A stretch of DNA of 64,000 nt from Planctomycetaceae bacterium (GTDB taxonomy: Bacteria > Planctomycetota > Planctomycetia > Pirellulales > Pirellulaceae): contig JAIYDN010000012.1 of NCBI GenBank assembly GCA_027487485.1, positions 124,001-188,000 of the forward strand, in the 5' to 3' direction. Shown one piece after another: positions 53,781 to 63,435 of the stretch (the stretch's first letter is position 1; every line of letters starts with the position of its first letter). The notes under the pieces are model-generated. The model worked only from the letters and a program-made list of their open reading frames with translations, did not search any database and was not told the DNA's origin. A program made the translations under genes and the position numbers.

Positions 53781-56116
53781 CATCCCTACAATTCAATCCT
53801 GTTTTTCCGTGGTGGATGGTTGCGATCGTTGCCGTTGTCGGTACCGTCTTGCTTGGGCGTTGGTATTGGCGAGAATCCCGGTACTTGGCTTCTCCTTGGT
53901 GGTGGCTTCTTCCGGCCTTGCGTTCGACCGCTTTCTTTTTAATCGTGCTGATGCTGGCAGGGCCATCGCTACATCATCGCATCTACGAAGGAGAGATGAG
54001 TCGAGTGCGAGTGTTGCTGGACCTTTCTCGCAGCATGGCCATTTCCGATCAGGCGTCACCGACGATCGATAATACACTAGTTCCCGCGGACACATCGGAG
54101 CAGGTTTCGAGAACTCGGATCGAGATCGTGAAGCAATGGTTACTGGGAGACGCATCATCGGAAACGGACGCCCCAAAAGGTTGGCTGGAGCGAAAGAGTC
54201 GAGATCATCGTATCGAGTTGTATTCGATAGCCAATGTTGATTCAGGAAAACAAACGGTTGATTCCAATCTGCTTTGGGATTCGTCGAACGAGACGCCTGA
54301 CAATCGTAAGTTGTCACTAATCGCCGACGGGCAGGTGTCGAAATTGGGCGAGAGCTTGGCTGGCCAAATCGCAGCCAAGCCAACCGCCTTGATTCTCATT
54401 TCCGACGGTCAAAACAATGATGGAATGAGCTTGGCTCAGGCGGCTGAGCAGGCGGCCGCAGCGAAAGTACCCGTGTATGCTATCGGTGTCGGCCCTTCTC
54501 GAGAACCGGATGACTTGGGGATTCTAAGCATCGAGCATTCGCAACGGGTCTTTCGAACGGATCTTGTCCGCGGATCGCTAGAAGCGAAGGAGAGTATCCC
54601 ACGAGGTACGCCATACCGTGTGAAGGTGAAGCATCTTGAAAAAGTTGTATGGGAAAAGGAATTCGAGTCTGAGAATCAAGGGGTTCGTCGCATCGAGTTC
54701 GAGATCCCAGCTGAAAGTTTAGTGGACGCTGCCAAGTCCGATCAGAATCGCTCCACCGAGAATTCAACTCTGCCCATCGACTTGAGTTTCTCTATCGAAA
54801 CGAATACGACAGAAGTCTCCACCGAAAACAATCATGCAGAAACATCGCTTTGGGGCGTCCATCGGCAGAGCCGGATCTTGATGTTGGATCGGCGTGGGGG
54901 CTGGGAACCACGTTACGTCAAAAATGCGTTGACTCGCGATATCGCTTGGAAAGTTGATTTTTCGATCGGTCAACCCAACTTGGAAGCGAACGTCTTTCCA
55001 AAAACGCGCAACTTGCTGTTCGAGTACGATCTGATATTAATGACCGTCGAAACGATCAGTATTCTGAACGAAGAGCAGCAGAAATGGATTCGCGATTTTG
55101 TTGCAGAAAGTGGTGGCGGATTGATTCTGATCGACAGTAAAAACAACTTGACTGTTCCGTCGATCCAGGACCCACTGCTTGATCTGATGCCAGTGCGCTC
55201 TTTGACTCAACCAAAACAACCGACACTCTCAAAGCTCTCCATCGCTTCCAATGCTACGGACCAAGTTGCCATGCAACTCGCTGCGGACACTCCGTCCAGC
55301 CAGGCACTTTGGCAATCGCTTCCGGTGCCTCGTTCTATTCGGGAGTGCGAACTTTCACCAGGCTCCGAAGCCTTGTTAGAATCGTCGGAGGAAGCTTCCG
55401 ATACCAAGCATGTACTGTTGGCAACGAAGCTTTATGGGCAAGGTCGAATCGTTTACATGAACAACGATGAATCTTGGCGATGGCGTTATGGAGTCGCTGA
55501 CGCCTACCATCAACGATTCTGGAATCAAATGTGCAACTGGACGATGCGAACCCCATTTGCAGTCAACGAAACATTCGTCTCGTTGGATGCAGGCTTACGC
55601 ATGATCACCACTTCCGATCAAGTTACGATCCGGGCCAATCTGAAGCTAACTCAAAATCAAGTCCCTGATAACCCGAACGTCCAAGCGGTTTTACTTCGCA
55701 ACGACGAACCTTATGCTGTCCTACCCATGGCAAGAGAATCGGATTCTCGCGGATTCTATCGAGTGACCACGGGGCCATTTCCAGAAGGAAGGTACCGTGT
55801 GCAGTTGCAAGCGTCAGGGATTCCCCAGGACGCCTTGGCGATTGAATCGGATTTTCTTGTTCAGTCCCCAACAGATTTAGAACTGGCATCGTTATCCTGC
55901 AATACCGAAGCTTTGGAGCAGCTCGCCCGAACCACCGGCGGACGATTCCTATCGCTCGATCAAGCGGAATCGATCTCAGACTTGCTTCAGCAATTTCAGA
56001 CTGGAAAATGGACCGAAACGGTAACACTGCTGTGGCAAAGCTATCCGTGGTTCGCCACCATTATGACGTTACTTGCTTTGGAATGGATTTTACGAAAGAG
56101 AACGGGCCTTATCTAA
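53777..56116 (+). CDS. Second membrane-anchored von Willebrand A protein
   Basis: 779 residues. Membrane segments at about 12-30 (WWMVAIVAVVGTVLLGRWYW) and about 42-60; vWA domain with D82LSRS and NDGMSLAQAAEQAAAAKVPV; CARDB-like part; a glutamine-amidotransferase-like part (IRDFVAESGGGLILIDSKNN near 445-465); and a C-terminal segment (about 760-779; WFATIMTLLALEWILRKRTG). Resembles its neighbour in plan, so the two may form a pair. It overlaps the BatA-like gene by ATGA, and the giant gene follows 10 bp later. Function unknown; substrate of the MoxR ATPase is a fair guess. Confidence 0.87.
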   Translation: MTSLQFNPVFPWWMVAIVAVVGTVLLGRWYWRESRYLASPWWWLLPALRSTAFFLIVLMLAGPSLHHRIYEGEMSRVRVLLDLSRSMAISDQASPTIDNTLVPADTSEQVSRTRIEIVKQWLLGDASSETDAPKGWLERKSRDHRIELYSIANVDSGKQTVDSNLLWDSSNETPDNRKLSLIADGQVSKLGESLAGQIAAKPTALILISDGQNNDGMSLAQAAEQAAAAKVPVYAIGVGPSREPDDLGILSIEHSQRVFRTDLVRGSLEAKESIPRGTPYRVKVKHLEKVVWEKEFESENQGVRRIEFEIPAESLVDAAKSDQNRSTENSTLPIDLSFSIETNTTEVSTENNHAETSLWGVHRQSRILMLDRRGGWEPRYVKNALTRDIAWKVDFSIGQPNLEANVFPKTRNLLFEYDLILMTVETISILNEEQQKWIRDFVAESGGGLILIDSKNNLTVPSIQDPLLDLMPVRSLTQPKQPTLSKLSIASNATDQVAMQLAADTPSSQALWQSLPVPRSIRECELSPGSEALLESSEEASDTKHVLLATKLYGQGRIVYMNNDESWRWRYGVADAYHQRFWNQMCNWTMRTPFAVNETFVSLDAGLRMITTSDQVTIRANLKLTQNQVPDNPNVQAVLLRNDEPYAVLPMARESDSRGFYRVTTGPFPEGRYRVQLQASGIPQDALAIESDFLVQSPTDLELASLSCNTEALEQLARTTGGRFLSLDQAESISDLLQQFQTGKWTETVTLLWQSYPWFATIMTLLALEWILRKRTGLI

Positions 56117-56120
56117 GGGG
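56115..56120 (+). promoter_or_regulatory. Shine-Dalgarno site of the giant gene
   Basis: AAGGGG lies 6 nt before ATG 56127, deciding this start over a longer frame beginning inside the preceding gene at 56073. Confidence 0.6.
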
Positions 56121-56126
56121 CAAAAG

Positions 56127-59100
56127 ATGAGCCAAGTTACATCGACCTTCGGAAAAACAGGACTGCACGTCCACACGAACCCAAAAGACCATGAAGCGGT
56201 CCGCGCGTTCTTGCATCGTTTTGCAAATCGACGGACACTACTTCGAGCAATCCAAGGAATCTGCGCGTTCGTCGTAACCATCACTTTGCTGTCGACCCTC
56301 GTTGTTTTTGCGGATGGGATGCGTTGGCTCAGCGATCCCGTCAGGTGGTCAATCAGTTGCGGCGTTTACTTGGTTGCATTCATGGTTGCTTGGCGTTTTG
56401 GACTGAAGGCATTTTGGGAATCGACAGACTCCGTCGCTGTCGCACAATCGATTGAACAAGCTAGTCCACGATTTCGCGAGAGTCTGTTATCGAGCGTTGA
56501 ACTACGAGGAACGGACGGAAGTATCAAGTCTGGATCCCACGCTTTCGTGTCTGCGATCGAGCGCGATGTCGCAAAAGAAGTCCAACGCGTCGAACTGGAA
56601 GATCTGCTTCCATGGACCGCAATCGCTCGAGGCTTAACCATTTGCATGATGTTGCTGATGGTGACGCTGATGATTTGTGCGGTTCCAGGCTTGAAGTATT
56701 CCCAACGGTTGGCTCGAGCTCTACTACCTTTTGTTTCATTATCGCGTCCATCGAATGTCCGCATCGCCATTTTGGAACCTAGTCCGGCTTCGCTGGCCGT
56801 GCCTAGTGAACAAACACTGCGATTTTTGATCGAGGTGGAAGGTGCTAATGTTGACGAGGCGACGTTAGAGTTCGCGGATAGTATAGGGCAACCATCGCAA
56901 ACGCTCCGCGAGTTTGCCATGCTGTTAGGAAGTGAACAACCCAAACGCTTTTCCGTAGTTTCTTCCGTAGGAAGTGCGACCACGCGATATCGAGTTCGCG
57001 CAGGAGATGGTGAAACCGCTTGGTATCAGCTTCAGACACTCGCACGTCCTAAAGCAGTTTTGTTCACCACCCGAGTTACCTTGCCCGACTACGTTCCTAA
57101 TAACATTTCCGCCCAATTTTACCAACGAACTAGTTCCAACCTTCGCGGAGATTTCCGAGTCCTTGCTGGAAGCCGAGTGCGATTGGAAGTGGATACGAAC
57201 CAACCTTTGAAGCTTGGTTCAATTGAGCTAGAGTCTCTTAGCACAGGTCGAAAAACATCGATCCCATTAACACTCGAAAAACCAGCAGGCGATCGCCAAA
57301 TAGCTGCTGGAGCGACTTCGAGCTATGCTGCAAATTTCGAAGTGTTGGAAAATGCAAAGTATCAAGTTCGTTTGCAAACAGAGACGGAATATCAGGGGAA
57401 CCCGCTGGAGAATACGTTTAGCCCTGTTTACAAAATAGATGCCCTGGAGGACGCGGCGGCCACGTTGGCTTGGTCGGTCAGCGATTCCACCGTTTGGAGA
57501 AAACCACCCGATTCCAAAGAGATCTTTGTTGTCGCACCGAATGAGCTGTTAGGCTTATCAGTCAGCTGCCAAGACAATTTACCTGTCGAGTCCTTGGACA
57601 TCGAATGGTCGCTGAATCGAGGATCTTGGCAATTGGCGAAGAGCAAAGTCCCCGTCCACGAGCAGACGCTCGGGGATCGGCCAACGACCTTACCAGCAAT
57701 CAAAGCCTTCGCGGGTGCCGCAAAATGGGATTGGGATCTTACAGACTACAAGCTAGAGGGTGGGGACACGCTGCAATGCCGTGCGAAAGGCATCGATTTG
57801 AAGGGGGGCGTATCGTACTCTTCCATCGTCTCGTTTAGTGTTTCGGCCATTGGATACGATCGCGATCGCTACGATAGCCTCGAAAGAATGTCCGAACTTG
57901 TCGCGCCACTGAAAGAGTTCGCCGAAACAATGGCGGCGAAACGAGAAGGAGTGCGAACTGCGATTGGAGTACTGAAGAACCCCGCATCCTCTGTCGAACA
58001 ACGATCGCAAGCCGCAAGGGAGCTTGGTGATGTTGCTAAGCTGGGCATTCTCAAGGCACAGTCGATTCGTTCGCAGGCCGAACCCGTTGTCAGGGATCTC
58101 AAGCGATGCATCGATCAGTCTGATGTGGAACTGGCCATGCGAAACATGTCGCGTATCGAGAAGGAGTATCTGCAATACATTGCTCACTCGCATCAGTCGC
58201 CCAACCTGTCGCTAACGGCCACAGAGATTGCGTCGAAATCCGATTGGTTCCAAAGTGAACGGGAGACGCGATTGAATCGAATGCAACAGTGCTTCGATGT
58301 ATCTTGCGATCAGGCCAATCGTATCCTGGAACTCTATCGTCAATTTGTGGGACTCGAACTGCAAACGGCGATCACCAAAGATTTGACAGGACTCATGAAC
58401 CACCAACAAACTCTTTTGGATCGAAAGCCTAACGTCAACTTGGAGACGATGATTCGCTCTCAAAAACTGTCAGAACAGTATTGCAATGCAGCCCTGAAGC
58501 TAGCGAAAGATTTTGGTCCGTCAGTGAACCAGGATCTTCGGGATGGCTTAGCCAACTTGAGCCGTTGGGGAAACGACACGATGCTTGAAATCAAAGATCT
58601 TTGCGAAGCTGAACTTGGGTTGGAGGTTTCCGAAAAGGCTCGAGATACGCAGCGCGATCAGCTTCGAGCACGTATCGAGCGTTCGGCTAACGAACTCAGG
58701 AACCAGCGATGGGCATACAACCTTGGTGGGAATCTTATCTGGAACATTCACAATACGAGACGCGAACTTTGGAACAACAGTGGATCGCTTCGAGCCATGT
58801 TCAACGAATCCTTGGATCGCATCCGGAAGCGAAACGACATCGTACGAGACAACCTGGCTAGCAACACCCCAGAACGGTCTCCGGAGTTGGGTTTCCGAAT
58901 TGCGAGCCTTGAAACGGATGTGGTGGGTATCCATTTTACTGCCTTAGGACAGATGCTCGATCGAAGAGATTTGCACCAACGCCGTGGCGTTAGTGACCCT
59001 GTTTTTGCGAGCGATATGGGGTTGGCTCATCGGGCATGGACCAAAGTTCTTGAAGACTGGATCCAAAACCCAGTGGACCACGCAGACCAGACCAAGAATT

Positions 59101-62100
59101 TGGAAGAAGTTGCCAAGGCCTTTCATGTGCTCGAGGCCGCTCATGAAGCGATGGAGGCGAAGCTGGTGCTTCAGTCCTTGCGATCGAAAGAGCAGTACGA
59201 TTGGAAAGCGATGGAAGGTCAGCTGTCGCACGCAACTCAGTGGGACAGCATTGCTCATCGAATTGAGTTTGCTTCCCAGTGGATGAAAGAAGCGGGGATT
59301 CCGCAAGCGTTAGCCGAAAAGTTCAATGCGCTGCGGTATGGCGACTTTGCCAACAGAATCGCGCAGAAGCTTCACCCACGCCGCGACCCCCACAATCAAA
59401 ATTGGACGTCTGCATCCGATGACATGCAACGGTTGTTAACGAAGTGGAATGAACACGACAACGAACTCAAACCGATTTTGGACGCGGCTCGAGCTACGCT
59501 TTCCAAGTTCGCGCCGAGCATTTCGGAATTGGCGGAAAAAGCGGCTCAAGCAACTCAGAATTTAAAAAGCAAGACAGAGCAGATTCAGAAAGAATCGCAA
59601 GAAACCAAGGCCGATTCCACAGAACCAGCGGCAACGGCGATCGATCCCTTAAAATCTGCGGCGGACCTGATGAAGAGCCAGATGGAATCGGAACTGAAGC
59701 TCCAACAACTACAGGATGCTTTAATTGAACAAGCAAGCCGACAGGATTTGCTTCAGAACGAACAGCTCCAAGCTGCTCGCGATAGCGACAACGCATTGCG
59801 ATTGTTAGATGCGGTTTCCATACCGATGAAGGAAGCCATTCTCGAAGTGGCGGAATCGATCAACGCACAGAAGACTCCGTCGGCAGAAACAAAAGGGGAA
59901 ATGCAAAACAAACTTTCCGAGGCCGTTCAGCGAGAATCGCAAACCGTCGACGCGTTAGAAGCTGTTGCGAAGCACTTTGCGAAGCTCGAGAATGCAATGG
60001 ATCAGGGGCAAGCGAACACTCCGGAATCAAGCCTGGCCAAAGCACCAGACGCAAACGCATCACTGGAACAGCAAGCATCGAGCGAATCGTTGGAACGTCA
60101 GGCGGATTCTGCCACAAGGGAGCTAGCAATGGATCCCCAGTTCCCGTCGATCCGTGACTCCGATCGGGATTATGCAAAGGCCAAGGATCTTGCCGAACAG
60201 GCTCAACGAGCCCCAAGAACTTTGCTTGAAAATCTAGAACGTGAACTGAAAACAAATCCGCCGATGCAGTCCGAGCTATCGGAAATCGCAAAAGCCAGTG
60301 CGGAATCGGTTGCCAACAGCTTGCGGAATGCTGCCAAGGAGGAAAAACAATTGGCTTTGCAAGTTGAAAATGCGGATGCAAAGCTGGTTGCGGAAAAGCA
60401 GCTTCAAATCGATCGCGCTCAAGCGATCACGGAGCAGGTAGAGCGCTTTGCCGCGAGATCATTGGAGAAAGCTGCTCAAGCTGTAAACGCGACCGGCAAG
60501 CATGAACAAGCCCAGACCCTGAACCAGGCAGCTAAGTCTTTGCGAAAGCGGGCCAGCGCTTTGCAGCAATTGAATGAGAATACGCCAAGGCAACAATTCC
60601 AATTGGACACGCAAGCGCTAGCCGATGAAGTTTCCAAAGCCAATCAAGAACTCGCCAAAGTCGAAAGCGAGATCGAGCCCATGGTGGGACAGGCCATTCA
60701 TAAAGGGGAACAGTTGCGAAGCCACACCAAAGAAGCGATGCAGAATGTTCAAATTCAGAATCGCAACGAGATGATTGTGCAGGGACATGAATCGGTCAGT
60801 CGGGCCAACCTAAAGGTTCAGGAAGCGAAGCAACGCGCTCAACAATTAGTTCAACCGCTCAGCGACGCTCGAAAGCAAACCGAGGCAGCAAAAAAGCGGT
60901 TGGAGGAACAAAATTCAAGTCCTGACGCCTTAAAGCACTTGCAATATACGGCGGTTCAGGAAGAACAATTGCTCGAAAAGAGCCGTTCAGCAAGTGAACG
61001 AATCAAGCAAGCCGAAGAACTGCTTCAACAGGCGGAGCAAAAGAAGAAGGCTTTAGAAGAAGCAGAACGAGCGGACCTTGATAAGCCGGACCCGCGAGCC
61101 GCACTTGCAATGGACCAGGCGTCCCAGTCGAAGGAGCAATTGGACGGTCTTAGAAAACAAATAGATGCACTGAACCAAAGTGCACAGTCCTTGCCCGAAC
61201 CCAAAAGCCAAGCATCGCCGCTAGCAAATCTGGAGAAAAGCCAAAAGAAACTCAAGGAGAATGTGCTTGAATTGGCCACCGACATCGACCAAGCGGCAAG
61301 GCATGAGCAGCGACTTGAAAATTCCGAAGGCGCAAACGGCCTGAAAGAAACAGCGAAAGCGATCAGGCAATTGTCGGAAGGACAGCTCCAACAAGCACAG
61401 CAAGAACTAGGTCAGGCAGCGGGAGCAGCAAGCACTGCGGAATCAGACCAAGCGAAGTCGTTAGCAAAGGACCAAGAGATGAAGAACTCGTTTGACCGCC
61501 CTGGGACTCAAGGGGCTGTCAACAGTCTGAATCGTGCCAGCGAGGAACTGCTAGGCAATTCAAAGCAATTGGAAAACGCAATCGGGTCGAAAGATCCGTC
61601 CAAGCCAGCCTCGGGATCTCAAGGCAGTGACGATAACAAGTCCGCATCATCCAAGGGTTCCACGCCGCCGAAGCCCTCGGGCGGGGAAGGAGCGGAGGGG
61701 GGAGAATCGTCGTCCAATGAGAATTCAGACGGGGTTCCAATGACCGATCAACAAAAGGCCCGAATGCTGGATCAGCTCGATCGCCAAGTGAATTCAAAAC
61801 AAGGAGATTCCAATCGTTCCTTGCAAGACGCGATTCGACAGTCAGCGGACCAGCTTTCCAATGCGATGAATCAAGCTAGGTTAGATCAGCAAGCTAGCAG
61901 CATGCAGAACAAATCGAATTCGCCAAGTAAGCCATCTCGCAATGGCATGAAAGGCCAGCGAGGCCAATCCGATACCGCGGGTGAAGATAGGGCGAACCCT
62001 GCGGCTGTCGGCGTTCTTCCCAATCGCACGTTAGAATTGAATCGAGATTGGGGTCAACTTCGTGAGCAACGAGCCGAAGATGTGATCGAAGGCAATCGGG

Positions 62101-62165
62101 ATGAATTCGACCCAGAGTTCAGCGAGGCGATTCAAGCCTACTACCGCGCTGTTGGCAAGCCATAG
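56127..62165 (+). CDS. Giant membrane-anchored coiled-coil protein of the MoxR operon
   Basis: 2,012 residues, by far the largest gene here. Three membrane segments lie near the N-terminus (about 42-62, 72-90 and 170-192). From 195 to about 575 come beta-rich, Ig-like strands; parts recall the DUF4175 family of large membrane proteins. From about 575 to 1,960 the sequence is almost all helical, rich in Ala, Gln, Glu, Lys and Ser, with many heptads, broken by a low-complexity Gly/Ser/Pro/Asn-rich linker at about 1,820-1,875. The end (LNRDWGQLREQRAEDVIEGNR...YYRAVGKP) looks compact. The C-terminal mass probably projects into the periplasm. Last gene of the operon, 10 bp behind the second vWA gene. 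Confidence 0.85.
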   Translation: MSQVTSTFGKTGLHVHTNPKDHEAVRAFLHRFANRRTLLRAIQGICAFVVTITLLSTLVVFADGMRWLSDPVRWSISCGVYLVAFMVAWRFGLKAFWESTDSVAVAQSIEQASPRFRESLLSSVELRGTDGSIKSGSHAFVSAIERDVAKEVQRVELEDLLPWTAIARGLTICMMLLMVTLMICAVPGLKYSQRLARALLPFVSLSRPSNVRIAILEPSPASLAVPSEQTLRFLIEVEGANVDEATLEFADSIGQPSQTLREFAMLLGSEQPKRFSVVSSVGSATTRYRVRAGDGETAWYQLQTLARPKAVLFTTRVTLPDYVPNNISAQFYQRTSSNLRGDFRVLAGSRVRLEVDTNQPLKLGSIELESLSTGRKTSIPLTLEKPAGDRQIAAGATSSYAANFEVLENAKYQVRLQTETEYQGNPLENTFSPVYKIDALEDAAATLAWSVSDSTVWRKPPDSKEIFVVAPNELLGLSVSCQDNLPVESLDIEWSLNRGSWQLAKSKVPVHEQTLGDRPTTLPAIKAFAGAAKWDWDLTDYKLEGGDTLQCRAKGIDLKGGVSYSSIVSFSVSAIGYDRDRYDSLERMSELVAPLKEFAETMAAKREGVRTAIGVLKNPASSVEQRSQAARELGDVAKLGILKAQSIRSQAEPVVRDLKRCIDQSDVELAMRNMSRIEKEYLQYIAHSHQSPNLSLTATEIASKSDWFQSERETRLNRMQQCFDVSCDQANRILELYRQFVGLELQTAITKDLTGLMNHQQTLLDRKPNVNLETMIRSQKLSEQYCNAALKLAKDFGPSVNQDLRDGLANLSRWGNDTMLEIKDLCEAELGLEVSEKARDTQRDQLRARIERSANELRNQRWAYNLGGNLIWNIHNTRRELWNNSGSLRAMFNESLDRIRKRNDIVRDNLASNTPERSPELGFRIASLETDVVGIHFTALGQMLDRRDLHQRRGVSDPVFASDMGLAHRAWTKVLEDWIQNPVDHADQTKNLEEVAKAFHVLEAAHEAMEAKLVLQSLRSKEQYDWKAMEGQLSHATQWDSIAHRIEFASQWMKEAGIPQALAEKFNALRYGDFANRIAQKLHPRRDPHNQNWTSASDDMQRLLTKWNEHDNELKPILDAARATLSKFAPSISELAEKAAQATQNLKSKTEQIQKESQETKADSTEPAATAIDPLKSAADLMKSQMESELKLQQLQDALIEQASRQDLLQNEQLQAARDSDNALRLLDAVSIPMKEAILEVAESINAQKTPSAETKGEMQNKLSEAVQRESQTVDALEAVAKHFAKLENAMDQGQANTPESSLAKAPDANASLEQQASSESLERQADSATRELAMDPQFPSIRDSDRDYAKAKDLAEQAQRAPRTLLENLERELKTNPPMQSELSEIAKASAESVANSLRNAAKEEKQLALQVENADAKLVAEKQLQIDRAQAITEQVERFAARSLEKAAQAVNATGKHEQAQTLNQAAKSLRKRASALQQLNENTPRQQFQLDTQALADEVSKANQELAKVESEIEPMVGQAIHKGEQLRSHTKEAMQNVQIQNRNEMIVQGHESVSRANLKVQEAKQRAQQLVQPLSDARKQTEAAKKRLEEQNSSPDALKHLQYTAVQEEQLLEKSRSASERIKQAEELLQQAEQKKKALEEAERADLDKPDPRAALAMDQASQSKEQLDGLRKQIDALNQSAQSLPEPKSQASPLANLEKSQKKLKENVLELATDIDQAARHEQRLENSEGANGLKETAKAIRQLSEGQLQQAQQELGQAAGAASTAESDQAKSLAKDQEMKNSFDRPGTQGAVNSLNRASEELLGNSKQLENAIGSKDPSKPASGSQGSDDNKSASSKGSTPPKPSGGEGAEGGESSSNENSDGVPMTDQQKARMLDQLDRQVNSKQGDSNRSLQDAIRQSADQLSNAMNQARLDQQASSMQNKSNSPSKPSRNGMKGQRGQSDTAGEDRANPAAVGVLPNRTLELNRDWGQLREQRAEDVIEGNRDEFDPEFSEAIQAYYRAVGKP

Positions 62166-62259
62166 TCACAGCCTGCTGACCATCGCCGACAACGGGACCA
62201 AGGTATTGATTTGGCCCACTCAGCCATGATCCATGAAGCCATGAATAGGTGCCGCGAGA

Positions 62260-63408
62260 TTAACCCTCGGCAGGCTGATCTTGCTGATCGAGAGCCTTCA
62301 GTTCCTCGATCCAAATCCGGATATCGTTATCGTATTCGCTAGCGAGATCGCTCAAAACAAGTTGCCGGTGGAAGGAAGCAGCCCCTTCTTGAAGCAATTC
62401 AGCCGCTTCTGCGCTGGGGAACCTGCGCGAAGGGTCCGGAGCAATGAGACCGCGACAGAAGTTCATCAACAAACCATTGCAGGAGACCTCTTGAGGAAAA
62501 ATCTCGTGCAGGCGATTGGGCAGCGAGCGTTTCTGTTCCAATAGGGACCGAAGGGAATCGGTGTCGGCAAAGCAAGGTTGGCCTGAAAGCAATTCGACCA
62601 AAACGTATCCCAACGATGCAAGATCGCTTCGGGGGGAGACAGGGGCGTTCTCTAGAACTTCGGGGGCAGCATACGCAGGCGTGCAAGTGAAGACTTGAGG
62701 TTGTTTCCCCATTTCGAATGCGGAACCGATATCGATCAGTTTTGCGTGCCCTGTTCGTTTGATCATGATATTGGAAGTCTTAATATCGCCGTGAACAACA
62801 TTTTCACGATGCATGGCGGCCAGACCCGCTAAGCAATCTCGCACGATGGCCACTGCCACGCCCGCTTTGAATCGAGCATGAGCTGGGCCGGCGGTTACCA
62901 CCACATTATTGATGTAGTCCCATCGACGTTGCGACAACCGATTCCGTATTTTGGCCATCCGTTCCAAACGAAGCAAATCTCGAAGATCGTAACCATCGAT
63001 CCATTCCATGATCAGAATGCGAATTCGGTTGCGATCGATAAAATCATGGATGCTCAAAACACTTTCGTGTTGAATTCGAGCCACAGTGGCTGCGACCTGT
63101 CCAATGCGGGCCATTGCGTCGTCGTAGCCCGCTTGGGTTCCGAAACGCTCGGGCGAGAAAACCTTCATCGCGACTGGCAACGCAAACCCGTCAGCACCCA
63201 AGCGAGTTGAAAAAAAAACAACCCCTTGTCCACCACTTCCAAGAATGCGATCTAATTTATGGTAGGTCATCCACTGAAGTTTACGATCATCCAGTAGAAT
63301 CTGGTAGCGATTCATGAGCTCGGGATTGGCGTTCGAGCCAGAATCGCCGCCAAGCGTTCGAGTCCTAAAGTCACCAGCGAAAGTTGTCGTGTGCATGAGT
63401 TCGTCCAT
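62260..63408 (-). CDS. Ser/Thr protein kinase (non-RD)
   Basis: 382 residues. Hanks-type kinase: P-loop GSGGQGVV (57-64), Lys82 (VAMK), catalytic loop H206GDIKTSN (Gly in place of the Arg of HRD), the metal-binding motif D226IGS instead of DFG, and TPAYAAPEVLENAPVSPRSDLASLGY for the APE region. The catalytic Lys, both Asp and Asn213 are kept, so it is likely active. It has no membrane segment or sensor domain. Starts 63408, 63396 and 63315 are all possible and none has an SD; the first is used. The start lies 27 bp from the divergent last gene. Confidence 0.88.
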   Translation of the reverse strand: MDELMHTTTFAGDFRTRTLGGDSGSNANPELMNRYQILLDDRKLQWMTYHKLDRILGSGGQGVVFFSTRLGADGFALPVAMKVFSPERFGTQAGYDDAMARIGQVAATVARIQHESVLSIHDFIDRNRIRILIMEWIDGYDLRDLLRLERMAKIRNRLSQRRWDYINNVVVTAGPAHARFKAGVAVAIVRDCLAGLAAMHRENVVHGDIKTSNIMIKRTGHAKLIDIGSAFEMGKQPQVFTCTPAYAAPEVLENAPVSPRSDLASLGYVLVELLSGQPCFADTDSLRSLLEQKRSLPNRLHEIFPQEVSCNGLLMNFCRGLIAPDPSRRFPSAEAAELLQEGAASFHRQLVLSDLASEYDNDIRIWIEELKALDQQDQPAEG

Positions 63409-63435
63409 GAGCAGAAAAAGGGCATCTGTATCCTG

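Noticed and set aside
59860-60381. Minus-strand open frame of 173 codons
   Set aside because: A shadow of the giant coiled-coil gene; biased codons of the plus strand leave few stops on the other strand.
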